From: an uncultured Collinsella sp.
Lineage (GTDB): Bacteria; Actinomycetota; Coriobacteriia; Coriobacteriales; Coriobacteriaceae
Length of the DNA stretch: 64,000 nt
Assembly (NCBI GenBank): GCA_902494195.1
Contig: CABUSH010000011.1
Location: 11,626-75,625 of the forward strand
Direction of reading: 5' to 3'
The translations under genes and the position numbers were made by a program. Under the pieces are notes generated by a model, which was not told the origin of the DNA, did no database searches, and was given only the letters and a program-made list of their open reading frames with translations. Positions 24,582 to 33,145 of the stretch are shown piece by piece; the first letter of the stretch is position 1, and each line of letters starts with the position of its first letter.

Positions 24582-24719
24582 CAAACGCCGCACCGGTTGA
24601 CGCTGCACCCGCGCCTGGCGGACAATCTGCCCCTCAGCTGCGAAGGCATGGGCATAAGCCCTATGCCTTCTTGTTTCGGGGCACCTTGTCTCGCCAGGCG
24701 CGCGCTCGCTGACATTGCC
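24570..24719 (+). repeat. Family A structured element, copy after ubiD
   Basis: Hairpin I 24570-24578 with 24583-24591 (overlaps the UbiD stop). Conserved GACGCTGC follows. Outer stem II pairs CGCGCCTGGCG-type sequence near 24611 with its complement near 24691. Inner hairpin III (GAAGGCAT arms, loop ATAA) lies at about 24641-24670, and CGCTCGCTGACATTGCC closes the element. Stem sequences differ from other copies yet still pair. Confidence 0.7.
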
Positions 24720-24780
24720 CGACCTATAGCCGCCATTTTGTTGTTGCTGGTAAGCCCTACCAAGTAGTTAAGGAGTTGTC

Positions 24781-25359
24781 ATGCCTGAGTCTTCTGTCCG
24801 TCCCCGTCGCATTGTCGTTGGCGTTTCTGGTGCCAGCGGCGCTGCGCTGGGCCTCGAGTGTCTCAAGTGCCTGTGTCAGGCCGGTGCCGAGTCGGCGCTT
24901 GTCGTCACACGCGGGGGAGAGATCACCATCGAGCAGGAGCTCGGCATGACGCTCGACGAGTTTGCCACGTATGCCGATGTGGTTTACGACAACAAAAATA
25001 TCGGTGCCGCCATCGCAAGCGGTACCTATCCGGTCGACGGCATGATCGTGGCGCCCTGCTCCATGAAGACGCTCGCCGGCATTGCGAGCGGCTACAGCGA
25101 AAACTTGTTGCTGCGCGCGGCCGACGTGCAGATGAAAGAGCAGCGCCGCCTGGTGCTCATGGTGCGCGAGACGCCCTTCAGCGCCATTCACGTCGATAAC
25201 ATGGCGCGCCTGGCGCGCGTGCCCGGCATCATGCTCATGCCGCCCATGCTCACGTTTTACAACGGCCCCGCCACGCTCGATGACGCGGTGCATCACATCG
25301 CCGCCAAGGCGCTCGAGGCCGTCGGCGTGTCATGTGCAAACTATAAGCGCTGGTCATAG
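24781..25359 (+). CDS. UbiX-family flavin prenyltransferase
   Basis: 192 residues. UbiX/PAD1 enzymes attach a dimethylallyl group to FMN to make the prenyl-FMN cofactor of UbiD. Visible: FMN-binding GVSGASGAALGLECLK (about 12-27), VAPCSMKTLAGIASGYSENL (about 90-109) with the conserved Ser, and RRLVLMVRETPFS (about 121-133) containing the Arg that holds the prenyl phosphate. AAGGAG precedes the ATG. It follows ubiD after a family A element, in the same direction, and is presumably its cofactor supplier. Confidence 0.94.
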   Translation: MPESSVRPRRIVVGVSGASGAALGLECLKCLCQAGAESALVVTRGGEITIEQELGMTLDEFATYADVVYDNKNIGAAIASGTYPVDGMIVAPCSMKTLAGIASGYSENLLLRAADVQMKEQRRLVLMVRETPFSAIHVDNMARLARVPGIMLMPPMLTFYNGPATLDDAVHHIAAKALEAVGVSCANYKRWS

Positions 25360-25450
25360 GCGTCTTTAGGGTAGGATACGAGGAGTGTTTGAGCCCGCTG
25401 CCCCTGTGGGCGGCGGGCTTTTCGCGTCAAAGGATGTGTCGGGAGGATCT

Positions 25451-26317
25451 ATGCAGACGGGCATGTACGCGATTAGCGAGATGGCGAGCTTGTTTAACGT
25501 TTCGCGCCAAACGCTCATCTACTACGACAAGATCGGCCTGTTTAAACCCGCCGTGGTGAACGAAAAGGGTTACCGTTTCTATTCGCCCACGCAGATCCCG
25601 CTTATGCGCCTGATTTGCATGCTGCGCGACCTGGGGCTCGAACTCGACGAGATCGACCGTCTGACCTCGACGTTCGACATCGGCGAGATGACCGAGCACC
25701 TGCGCTCGCGGGTGCAGGCGCTCAACGAGAAGATTGCCGGGCTTAATGCCGAGCGCGCCAGTGTGCAGGAGCGCCTGAGCTTTTACGACGAGGCGGTCTA
25801 TTGGCGCGAGCGCGAGGGCAAGCCGGAGCTCAAGCAGTTTGAGCGCCGCTACGTGGTCTTTGAGGAGTTTCCGGGCGATATCGAGCGCGGCCGCTCGATG
25901 CTTCATCCCACGCTTATGCGGGCGATTCTGCGCATGCGTGCGCTGACGGGTACGCGCCCCATGCGCGGCTGGGGCGCCATGCTGCGTCGCGAGGCACTGC
26001 ATTCCGACGACCCCATCGCCGGTGCCGGCTCCTTTGCCGTGCTGCCGCGCGGTGCCGAGGAAATGCTGCCGAGCGATTCTGCCGAGCTGGCGGAGATTGG
26101 CGTCGAGGTACTGCCCGAGGGCACGTACCTGTGCATGAGCCGCTGGGGTATGCCATACGAGCCCGAGGGCATCCGCGCCGTCGTGGCCTGCATGGACAAG
26201 CACGCGCTCCGGCCCATCGGCAACGCATTCGATTTCTGCTACCTCGATACCACGAGCTACGACGAGTCCCACCAAGAGGACTTCTGCTGCATCCAAATCC
26301 CCGTTGTCCTCAAATAA
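25451..26317 (+). CDS. MerR-family regulator with effector-binding domain
   Basis: 288 residues. The N-terminal MerR winged helix (MYAISEMASLFNVSRQTLIY, YYDKIGLFKPAVVNEKGYR, residues 5-45) is followed by a coiled dimer helix (about 85-120) and a C-terminal effector domain of GyrI/BmrR-like length. ATG 25451 has GGGAGGAT upstream; the frame is open back to 25385 but unlike the family. 91 bp after ubiX and co-directional, so likely a regulator of the decarboxylase locus sensing its substrate. Confidence 0.88.
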   Translation: MQTGMYAISEMASLFNVSRQTLIYYDKIGLFKPAVVNEKGYRFYSPTQIPLMRLICMLRDLGLELDEIDRLTSTFDIGEMTEHLRSRVQALNEKIAGLNAERASVQERLSFYDEAVYWREREGKPELKQFERRYVVFEEFPGDIERGRSMLHPTLMRAILRMRALTGTRPMRGWGAMLRREALHSDDPIAGAGSFAVLPRGAEEMLPSDSAELAEIGVEVLPEGTYLCMSRWGMPYEPEGIRAVVACMDKHALRPIGNAFDFCYLDTTSYDESHQEDFCCIQIPVVLK

Positions 26318-26318
26318 C

Positions 26319-26419
26319 TTGCGGTGAAATAGTTCCTAAATAGCCCGAGTAATCGCACAAACGGGAACTATTCCACCGCAACTTCGATGTGACAAAGAGA
26401 CGGTCCCTTTGCTACATCG
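26319..26419. repeat. 18-bp inverted repeat followed by family C palindrome
   Basis: 26319-26336 and 26364-26381 are inverted repeats with one mismatch (TTGCGGTGRAATAGTTCC) and a 27-nt loop, starting 2 nt after the MerR stop. A family C palindrome (CGATGTGACAAAGAGAC with its mirror, 26385-26419) follows 3 nt later. Probably forms the 3' end of the merR transcript. Confidence 0.65.
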
Positions 26420-26468
26420 ACGGACGGCACCGCGAGTTTGTTTTAAAGCGGAAAAAGGCGGCTCATTT

Positions 26469-26541
26469 AATATAAACTCGCATTATTTGCAAGTTTCTAA
26501 GGTGGCATCTTATAAACTTGCAAATTGTGCAAGTTTATAAG
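26469..26541 (+). promoter_or_regulatory. Two tandem palindromic operators, 40-bp period
   Basis: A perfect palindrome of two 14-nt arms with 5-nt spacer (26509-26522, 26528-26541; right arm TGCAAGTTTATAAG) is preceded exactly 40 bp earlier by an imperfect version with the same 14-5-14 geometry (26469-26501). Both lie just before the DUF4143 ATPase gene (start 26575), a clear candidate for cooperative repressor binding. Confidence 0.65.
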
Positions 26542-26574
26542 TTATCACGTCTAGTCGGGCGCTAGGGGGACTCT

Positions 26575-27891
26575 ATGGATATCGTTCGTCGAAGCCGTTA
26601 TCTTGATCGACTCATTGCTTTTCAGGATACCGACCTCATCAAAATCGTGACGGGTATACGCCGTTGCGGCAAATCCACGTTATTGGACATGATGAGGGAG
26701 CACCTGGCGCAACAGGGGGTGCCGGCCGAGCGTTTGCTGACCTTTAAGATGGAATCTCTAGAGTATGCGGGGGTTACAGATTACCTGACGTTTTATCGCA
26801 TGGTTCGGGAGCGCGTTGACGGTGTCGATCGCCCCTACCTGTTCTTTGACGAGCTCCAGAATGTCGAAGGTTGGGAAAAGGCGGTTAACTCGCTCCGAAT
26901 CGATTTGCCGTGCGATATCTATGTCACGGGCTCCAATGCCTTTTTGCTATCGAGCGAGCTTGCAACGCTTATCTCGGGCCGGTATATCGAGGTCAAGATG
27001 CAGCCGCTCACGTTTGGCGAGTATCTTGATTTTCGCTCGATTGATGCGGTCGTCGCCGAAGGGCTTGGCGAGAGGGCCGAGCTCGTTTCCAAGACGGGCG
27101 ATCGCCTTAATTCAAACACCGTGCTCGAGCAGTACATAACCTATGGCGGCATGCCGTTTCTGGCTCATGACGAGCCGAGACGCGAGGCGTGCCGTGACTA
27201 CATCCGCAGCCTCTATCAGACGATTGTCGCGCGCGATATCCTATTGCGCGCGACGCGTAGAGGTCGCGGGGCTATTACCAAGCGCGATGTTCTCGAGCGG
27301 CTCTGTGCGTATCTGGCAGACAACATCTCCAATCAAACCTCGGTCAACAAAATCGTAGGGACGCTCAACGAATCGGCGGGCGGTAAGACCAATGCATCGA
27401 CGGTGTCGGCGTATATTGACGCTCTGGAAGAGACGTACCTGTTTACCAAGGTAAAAAGGTACGACGTCAAGGGGCGGGAACTTCTTAAGACAGGCGGTAA
27501 ATATTACATAGCCGATACGGGAATCCGCAGCTATCTTGACGGATATAGAGGCAGCGATAGCGGAAGGATGCTCGAGAACGTTATCTACAACCAGCTTGTC
27601 TTTGAAGGATACGAAGTGTTTTGCGGCCATCTGCGCGCGGGGGAAATCGACTTTGTCGCAATCGGCGAGGGATCGGACCGTAAATATATCCAGGTTACCG
27701 AACGGATCGATGCTGAGGCGACCAGAGAGCGTGAGCTGCGACCGCTCAAACTAAACACGCTGGGAAAAATCCCTGATTCGTACGAGAAGATCCTGATTGT
27801 CAGGGATGGTGAGCATCCAACAGACATCGACGGCATCAGAATCGTAGGGGCGGTCGATTTCTTGCTGAGAAACAAGATCGCCCACGGCTAA
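26575..27891 (+). CDS. DUF4143-type AAA ATPase
   Basis: 438 residues. AAA domain with Walker A GIRRCGKSTLLD (about 27-38) and Walker B RPYLFFDELQNVEGWE (about 85-100), sensor-like VTGSNAFLLSSEL (about 121-133). The C-terminal DUF4143 part shows GGKYYIADTGIR and LENVIYNQLVFEGYEVFCG, ending with a nuclease-like GEIDFVAIG. It is the longer-studied branch of the same superfamily as the gene at 5875, but the two are only distantly similar. Role unknown. Start ATG with GGGGGAC upstream. Lies alone between family C repeats and has its own tandem operators. Confidence 0.9.
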   Translation: MDIVRRSRYLDRLIAFQDTDLIKIVTGIRRCGKSTLLDMMREHLAQQGVPAERLLTFKMESLEYAGVTDYLTFYRMVRERVDGVDRPYLFFDELQNVEGWEKAVNSLRIDLPCDIYVTGSNAFLLSSELATLISGRYIEVKMQPLTFGEYLDFRSIDAVVAEGLGERAELVSKTGDRLNSNTVLEQYITYGGMPFLAHDEPRREACRDYIRSLYQTIVARDILLRATRRGRGAITKRDVLERLCAYLADNISNQTSVNKIVGTLNESAGGKTNASTVSAYIDALEETYLFTKVKRYDVKGRELLKTGGKYYIADTGIRSYLDGYRGSDSGRMLENVIYNQLVFEGYEVFCGHLRAGEIDFVAIGEGSDRKYIQVTERIDAEATRERELRPLKLNTLGKIPDSYEKILIVRDGEHPTDIDGIRIVGAVDFLLRNKIAHG

Positions 27892-27897
27892 ACGCAA

Positions 27898-27996
27898 AAT
27901 GTGACAAAGGGACATCCCCTTTGCCATATCCAAACCGTCACAACATTCGATGAAAATCTCGAAAACGAGGAAAAGCGTCGAATGTTGTGACGGTTT
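27898..27996 (+). repeat. Composite family C plus family D element, copy 2
   Basis: Family C palindrome 27898-27929 (right arm partly decayed: TTTGCCATAT), then a 65-nt family D hairpin 27932-27996, the same length as copy 1 and differing at only a few loop-proximal positions. Starts 6 nt after the ATPase stop. Confidence 0.75.
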
Positions 27997-28081
27997 TCCC
28001 GTCTGTGCCGGCGAGCTCCAGCGCCATCTGGGGGTATAAGACTAGCGAGTGTTTATTCGCGAGGCTTAAGGGGCGCCCCGT

Positions 28082-28948
28082 ATGGATATTGATAACTTTG
28101 AATGGTGGTATAGCGAGGGCGAGGCTCCGGACGAGGAGTGGGACGAGCCCGCACCGCGTGACGCGTCGAGCGACGAGGACGAGACCGGCAACGATGCCGT
28201 CGAGGTGGACGCCGCTTCCGACTCCGTCGAGCCCCTGACCTTTGAACAGGCCTGGGCCCAGGCCGAGGCCGACGAGGCAAAGGCCGATGCCACGGCCACG
28301 CTGGATGAGCCGGCCGACATGTCCATCTCGCCGGCCAAGACCCCGCAGCCGCGCCACACCATCGACCCCGGCAGCACAGCATCTTTCAGCATACTCGACG
28401 TGCCCGCGCAGGGTGCTCAGGCGCCTGCGCCCACGCATCGCCCCGACCTGGCTCGCGAGGAAGACGCGGGCCGCCGCTCTCCGCTCGGCCCCATCCTCAT
28501 CGCCTTCATGGCCGGCGTCATCGCTTGCTCGACGATTGGAAATGTCTGGAGCCATGTGGAGCAACAGCGCAGAGATGCCGCCAAGGTCGAGATGTCTGTC
28601 GAGCAATCGCTCAGCCGCACGCGCTCGGTGCATGTGTCGGTCGAGGTCAAGGATGGTGCGACATGGGACACCGCCCGCGGCGACAGCCAAATGCTCATCC
28701 ACATCGTGGGCCGCACGCTCAGGGGACAGGCGATTGACGAGTATCAATATGTCAACTCCGCTGGCGACGGCGTCGAACTCAAGCCTGGCGACTATGAGCT
28801 CACGGTCGACGAGCCGCCCGTCGCCACCGATGGCATGCGCTTCCGCGCCTCAAAGCGCATGGTTCCCGTGAGCTTTAATTCGCAGGCGCCCGATACGGTC
28901 GACAGCACGCCGCAGGGCGGGTTCGACCTTTACGCAATCGTTCAATAA
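28082..28948 (+). CDS. Acidic single-span membrane protein of unknown function
   Basis: 288 residues. The first 130 are strongly acidic and disordered (EGEAPDEEWDEPAPRD at the start, runs of Asp/Glu/Ala). One membrane helix follows (GPILIAFMAGVIACSTIGNV, about 139-158), then a soluble, probably extracytoplasmic beta domain (MSVEQSLSRTRSVHVSVEVK, then GDYELTVDEPPVATDGMRF). Starts at ATG 28082 after a weak ribosome site. No known family recognised. The acidic cytoplasmic arm plus external domain could be a cell-envelope sensor, but that is a guess. Confidence 0.7.
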   Translation: MDIDNFEWWYSEGEAPDEEWDEPAPRDASSDEDETGNDAVEVDAASDSVEPLTFEQAWAQAEADEAKADATATLDEPADMSISPAKTPQPRHTIDPGSTASFSILDVPAQGAQAPAPTHRPDLAREEDAGRRSPLGPILIAFMAGVIACSTIGNVWSHVEQQRRDAAKVEMSVEQSLSRTRSVHVSVEVKDGATWDTARGDSQMLIHIVGRTLRGQAIDEYQYVNSAGDGVELKPGDYELTVDEPPVATDGMRFRASKRMVPVSFNSQAPDTVDSTPQGGFDLYAIVQ

Positions 28949-29027
28949 CTGCGCCTGCCTCTTCTTCTTGCCGCCAAGAGTGGGACAATAGCCCTCGACA
29001 CTGTTGTTTACTTTTGGAGGAAGTAGC

Positions 29028-29921
29028 ATGTCCACCGTCACCACCATCAAGCGCGGCGGCCTCACCGCGGCCATCGATTCCATGGGGGCCCAGCTCACGA
29101 GCCTTGCCCTCGACGGCAACGAGTATCTGTGGCAGGGCGATCCGGCCTTTTGGGGCAAGCACGCGCCCATTCTGTTCCCCATCGTGGGCTCACTGCGCAA
29201 CAACACGGCGATGTCTGCGGCCGGCACCTGTGAGATGCCGCGCCACGGCCTCGCGCGCATCGTCGAGCACAAGCTGGTCGAGGTCTCCGAGGACGGCTCG
29301 TCCGTCACCTACGAGATCACCGACACGCCCGAGTCGCTCAAGGCTTTCCCCTTCCACTTTAAGCTCAACATGACCTATGCCCTGACTGGTGACGCCACGC
29401 TTACCCAGACCTTTGCCGTCACCAACACCGGCGACGTGGACCTGCCGTTCTCGGTGGGCGGCCACCCCGCGTTTAACGTACCGGCTCCCGGTGCCGAGGA
29501 CGAGGCATTCGAGGATTACGAGCTGGCGTTTACCGAGGCTTGGACTAACGAGGCTCCCATCATCACGCCCGACGGTCTTATGACGTTCGAGGGCAGCTAC
29601 AAGGCTCCCAATAACTCGGACGTGCTGCCCATCACGCATCGCAGCTTCGATAACGATGCCATCATGTTCACCGATACCCCGGGCTCCACGCTTACGCTGC
29701 GCGGTCGCAAGTCGGGCCACGGCGTCAAGATCGACTTTGAGGGCTTTAAGTACATTGGCGTGTGGTCTGCCGCCAACGACGCTCCGTTTGTGGCGCTCGA
29801 GCCCTGGACCGGTCACACCACCATGGACACCGAGGACGATGTCTTTGAGCACAAGGCCAACACCATCACCCTGGCCCCCGGCGCTACCGATAAACGCAGC
29901 TTTAGCGTCACCTTGCTCTAG
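29028..29921 (+). CDS. Aldose 1-epimerase family protein (LacX-like)
   Basis: 297 residues. Galactose-mutarotase superfamily: interconverts alpha and beta anomers of sugars. Seen: IDSMGAQLTSLALDGNEYLW at the N-terminus, the active-site PRHGLAR (about 69-75) with its His, VGGHPAFNVP (about 144-153) with the second His, and FVALEPWTGH near 255-264 with the likely catalytic Glu. This motif set fits the LacX/YihR-like branch. ATG 29028 has GGAGGAAG seven nt upstream; an in-frame ATG at 29004 is less likely. A family A element begins right after the stop. Confidence 0.9.
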   Translation: MSTVTTIKRGGLTAAIDSMGAQLTSLALDGNEYLWQGDPAFWGKHAPILFPIVGSLRNNTAMSAAGTCEMPRHGLARIVEHKLVEVSEDGSSVTYEITDTPESLKAFPFHFKLNMTYALTGDATLTQTFAVTNTGDVDLPFSVGGHPAFNVPAPGAEDEAFEDYELAFTEAWTNEAPIITPDGLMTFEGSYKAPNNSDVLPITHRSFDNDAIMFTDTPGSTLTLRGRKSGHGVKIDFEGFKYIGVWSAANDAPFVALEPWTGHTTMDTEDDVFEHKANTITLAPGATDKRSFSVTLL

Positions 29922-30060
29922 AGGTTCCGCCGCTCGGTCGATGCCGCGCGCCGTCCAGAGCGATAATTTGTCATTCATAAGGCAAGGCATAGACCTTCTG
30001 GTCATGCCTTGCCTTTTTCATGCCACTTGTTCGCTCTGGACGTCGCTCGCCGGCATTGCC
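29922..30060 (+). repeat. Family A structured element, copy after the epimerase gene
   Basis: Starts at the nucleotide after the stop codon. Hairpin I is eroded, but outer stem II (CGTCCAGAGCG with CGCTCTGGACG) and inner hairpin III (AAGGCAAGGCAT arms, loop TTCT, T5 tail) are intact, followed by CGCTCGCCGGCATTGCC. A fragment resembling family B (ACGTCCCCAATGACTA) follows at about 30070. Confidence 0.7.
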
Positions 30061-30184
30061 AAAACATCGACGTCCCCAATGACTACCGTGTGTCTATTAA
30101 TTTTTCGAGCTTGTGCTGCGCCGCTGGTCGCTGGCGTATATCCTGTTAAGTCGTCAGCATACGATTCAACAGGGAAGGCAGATT

Positions 30185-31111
30185 ATGCATTCTCCCCATC
30201 AATGCGGCGCGCATACCCAGCCGATATGCAGCCGTCGCATCTTTTTGGGTAGCGCTCTCGCTGCGAGCGCTTCTGTCGTCGCCGGCACACTTGCCGGTTG
30301 CCAGCGCCCCTCCACGCTGGAAGTAGTTCAGCCCACGACGGGCGGCGGCCGCGACGACCTGTCCGATTCCGTGATCGGCAAGGACAAGATCCGCATTGGC
30401 ATGGAGGCGGCCTACGCCCCGTACAACTGGCAGGTTTCCGAGGCCAGCGAGTTCACCATCCCCATCGATAACGTGCAGGGCGCCTATGCCGACGGCTACG
30501 ACGTGCAGATCGCCAAGATCGTCTGCAAGGCCCTCGGCGGCGAGCCCGTTGCCGTCAAGCAGAGCTTCTCGGGTCTTATCGATTCGCTCAACAACGGCCA
30601 GATCGACCTCATCATCGCCGGCATGAGCGCCACGCCCGAGCGCGAGGAGTCGGTCGGCTTTTCCGATCCGTACTTTATTGGATACTTTGGCCTGTTCGTA
30701 AAAGAGGGTTCGCCCTACCAAAACGCGACCAAGCTCAGCGACTTCAGCGGTGCCACGGTGCTCGGCCAAAAGGACACCATGCTCGATACCGTCATCGACG
30801 AGATCCCGGGCGTTGTGCACAAAAACCCGGTCGACTCCGTCCCCACGGTGTTTTCGAACCTGCTGCAGGGCACGTGCGATGCCGTGACCTACAATACCGA
30901 GAACGAGAAGGGCTATATGGCCCAAAATCCAGGTATTGTCCCCATTCACTTTGCCGAGGGTGAGGGCTTTAAGCAGGAGGTCACGGCAAATGTCGGTTGC
31001 CGCAAGGGCTCGGACAAGCTGCTTAAGCTCATCGACAAGACACTCAAGGGCATTAGCCAAGAGGAGCGCGATCAAATGTGGGACGCGTGCCTCGACCGTC
31101 AGCCGGCATAG
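30185..31111 (+). CDS. Amino-acid ABC transporter substrate-binding lipoprotein
   Basis: 308 residues. The signal region has both a twin-arginine motif (SRRIFLGSALAAS) and a lipobox (TLAGC, about residue 38-42), suggesting a Tat-exported lipoprotein. The mature part is a family 3 solute-binding fold: IRIGMEAAYAPYNWQ, DGYDVQIAKIVCKALGG, LIDSLNNGQIDLIIAGMSAT. Binds a polar amino acid outside the membrane and delivers it to the permease encoded next. GGGAAGG precedes ATG 30185; the frame open to 30113 overlaps the leader. First gene of a three-gene importer operon. Confidence 0.92.
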   Translation: MHSPHQCGAHTQPICSRRIFLGSALAASASVVAGTLAGCQRPSTLEVVQPTTGGGRDDLSDSVIGKDKIRIGMEAAYAPYNWQVSEASEFTIPIDNVQGAYADGYDVQIAKIVCKALGGEPVAVKQSFSGLIDSLNNGQIDLIIAGMSATPEREESVGFSDPYFIGYFGLFVKEGSPYQNATKLSDFSGATVLGQKDTMLDTVIDEIPGVVHKNPVDSVPTVFSNLLQGTCDAVTYNTENEKGYMAQNPGIVPIHFAEGEGFKQEVTANVGCRKGSDKLLKLIDKTLKGISQEERDQMWDACLDRQPA

Positions 31112-31119
31112 GGGGCAGC

Positions 31120-32268
31120 ATGAAAACCATCAATCGTCTGGCCTCCTTTATCAAGGCCGACCACCGTTATGTGTACCTGGGCACGAGCGTCATCGCGGCG
31201 CTCGGTCTGGCGTTTAGTCAACGCAACCCCACGCCGCTGAGCTTTTTGGCGCCTGCGGGCGTGTTCCAAGACTGCCTCTGGGCAATCCTTTGGGCCTGGC
31301 TCGTCGTGTCGGCGGCGGCGCTTGTCACCAAGCTTATGCACTGGAACGACTATCGCGAAACGTCGCCGTTTGCTTCCGAGCGCTTCCGTTGCGGTGCGCG
31401 CCTGGGCAGCTATGTCGTGGTCGCCATCGCGGCGATTTTCTTTATCGACCGTTGTGTCATGTCGTTTATCGACCTGGTGCAGGTGAGCATTGTATCGGAC
31501 TCCAACCCCAGCGACTTTTTGTCGAGCCTGGTCTACATGACCTACAAGAGCGGGGACTTCTTTATCCGCGGTATCGAGATCACCATCGCACTTGCGACTT
31601 TTGGTACCGTTATCGCCTTTTTCCTGGCACTGCTCTTTGTGTTCCTGCGCATTCAGACGTTCGACCGCGTGGACAACGACCTCACGCGCTTTTTCAAAAG
31701 CATCGGCCGCGGCTTTGCGACCATCTACTCCACCATCGTGCGCGGCACGCCCATGATGGTCCAGGGCCTGCTCATCTATTACGCGGGCTTCACCGTTTTG
31801 CGCGGCATGGGCTTCGAGACCGCCCAGGCCAACCAGATCTGGAGTACCTTCACCGCCGGTCTCGTCACCATCTCGCTCAACTCCACCGCCTACATGATGG
31901 AGGTCCTGCGCGGCGGCATCGAGTCCATCGACGCCGGCCAAGCCGAGGCGGCGCGCTCGCTGGGTCTGTCGCAGTGGCAGGCCATGCGCAAGGTCGTGTT
32001 CCCCCAGGGTATTAAAAACGCGATCCCCGCGCTCACCAACGAGCTCATCATCAACATCAAGGACTCGTCGGTGCTTTCGGTCATCGGCGTGTTCGACCTC
32101 ATGTACGCCACCACCACCGTCGCCGGCGTGTACTACCGCCAGATGGAGGTCTACTGCGTGGCGCTCGTGGTTTACCTGATCCTGACGCTCGTGGCGAGCC
32201 GCCTGCTCGAGGCCTTTGGCAAAAAGCTCGGCGCCGAGGCCCCGGCAACGCTGCCCAGCTCCAACTAG
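31120..32268 (+). CDS. Amino-acid ABC transporter permease
   Basis: 382 residues, longer than the usual 220-250 because of an extra N-terminal part of about 140 residues with three predicted membrane helices. The C-terminal permease domain (about 145-370) has the HisM/GlnP pattern VRGTPMMVQGLLIYYAG and the EAA loop EAARSLGLSQWQAMRKVVFP, where the ATPase docks. Starts 8 bp after the binding-protein stop. Ribosome site GGGGGCAG. Confidence 0.91.
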   Translation: MKTINRLASFIKADHRYVYLGTSVIAALGLAFSQRNPTPLSFLAPAGVFQDCLWAILWAWLVVSAAALVTKLMHWNDYRETSPFASERFRCGARLGSYVVVAIAAIFFIDRCVMSFIDLVQVSIVSDSNPSDFLSSLVYMTYKSGDFFIRGIEITIALATFGTVIAFFLALLFVFLRIQTFDRVDNDLTRFFKSIGRGFATIYSTIVRGTPMMVQGLLIYYAGFTVLRGMGFETAQANQIWSTFTAGLVTISLNSTAYMMEVLRGGIESIDAGQAEAARSLGLSQWQAMRKVVFPQGIKNAIPALTNELIINIKDSSVLSVIGVFDLMYATTTVAGVYYRQMEVYCVALVVYLILTLVASRLLEAFGKKLGAEAPATLPSSN

Positions 32269-32290
32269 GCTCAAGACGAGGAGAATCATC

Positions 32291-33073
32291 ATGGCAGATA
32301 CCGCCACTACCGGCACCGCGGCCGCGCAAACCAAAGAGCCGCTCATCCGCGTTGAGGGCCTGCGCAAGAGCTTTGGCTCGCTCGAGGTGCTCAAGGGCAT
32401 CGACCTGGCCGTTAGCCCCGGCGAGGTCGTCACCATCATCGGCGCCTCGGGCTCGGGTAAGTCGACGCTGCTGCGTTGCCTCAACCTGCTCGAGACTCCG
32501 GACACGGGTCACATCTGGTTCCACGGCCAGGATCTCACGGCCGAGCGCTGCAACATCAACAAGCTGCGCGAGGACATCGGCATGGTGTTCCAGGGCTTCA
32601 ACCTGTTCAACAACATGGATGTGCTCGACAACTGCACGCTCGCGCCCGTCACGCTCAAAAAGATGGGCAAAGATCAGGCCGAACAGGTCGCGATGGAGCA
32701 TCTGGCGAGCGTGGGACTCGAAAAATTCGCCCATGCCGCGGCTGGTCGCCTGTCCGGTGGCCAAAAGCAGCGCGTTGCCATCGCCCGCGCCCTGTGCATG
32801 AATCCGCAGATTATGCTGTTCGACGAGCCGACTTCGGCACTCGACCCCGAGATCGTGGGCGAGGTGCTCGAGGTCATGCGCAAGCTCGCGGCCGACGGCA
32901 TGACCATGGTGGTCGTCACACACGAGATGGCCTTTGCCCGCACGGTGTCCGACCGCGTGGTCTTTATGGACAAGGGCGTAGTGCTCGAGGACGCCGCGCC
33001 GGCCGAGCTCTTCGGCAACCCCAAGCACCAACGTACCCGCGAGTTCCTCTCGCGCTATCTCGAGGACAGGTAA
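32291..33073 (+). CDS. Amino-acid ABC transporter ATPase
   Basis: 260 residues, GlnQ/HisP type. Walker A GASGSGKSTLLR (about 52-63), Q-loop GMVFQGFNLF, signature LSGGQKQRVAIARAL (about 152-166), Walker B IMLFDEPTSALDPE (about 174-187) and H-loop VVTHEMAFA. All catalytic residues are present. GAGGAG before ATG 32291; the open frame back to 32216 overlaps the permease gene. Completes the importer operon. Confidence 0.94.
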   Translation: MADTATTGTAAAQTKEPLIRVEGLRKSFGSLEVLKGIDLAVSPGEVVTIIGASGSGKSTLLRCLNLLETPDTGHIWFHGQDLTAERCNINKLREDIGMVFQGFNLFNNMDVLDNCTLAPVTLKKMGKDQAEQVAMEHLASVGLEKFAHAAAGRLSGGQKQRVAIARALCMNPQIMLFDEPTSALDPEIVGEVLEVMRKLAADGMTMVVVTHEMAFARTVSDRVVFMDKGVVLEDAAPAELFGNPKHQRTREFLSRYLEDR

Positions 33074-33145
33074 CCGACCGCAAACGCTTATGTGGCAGGG
33101 CCGCTCCGGTGGGGCGGCCCTCGTCATCACAATCGAAAGGATGTC

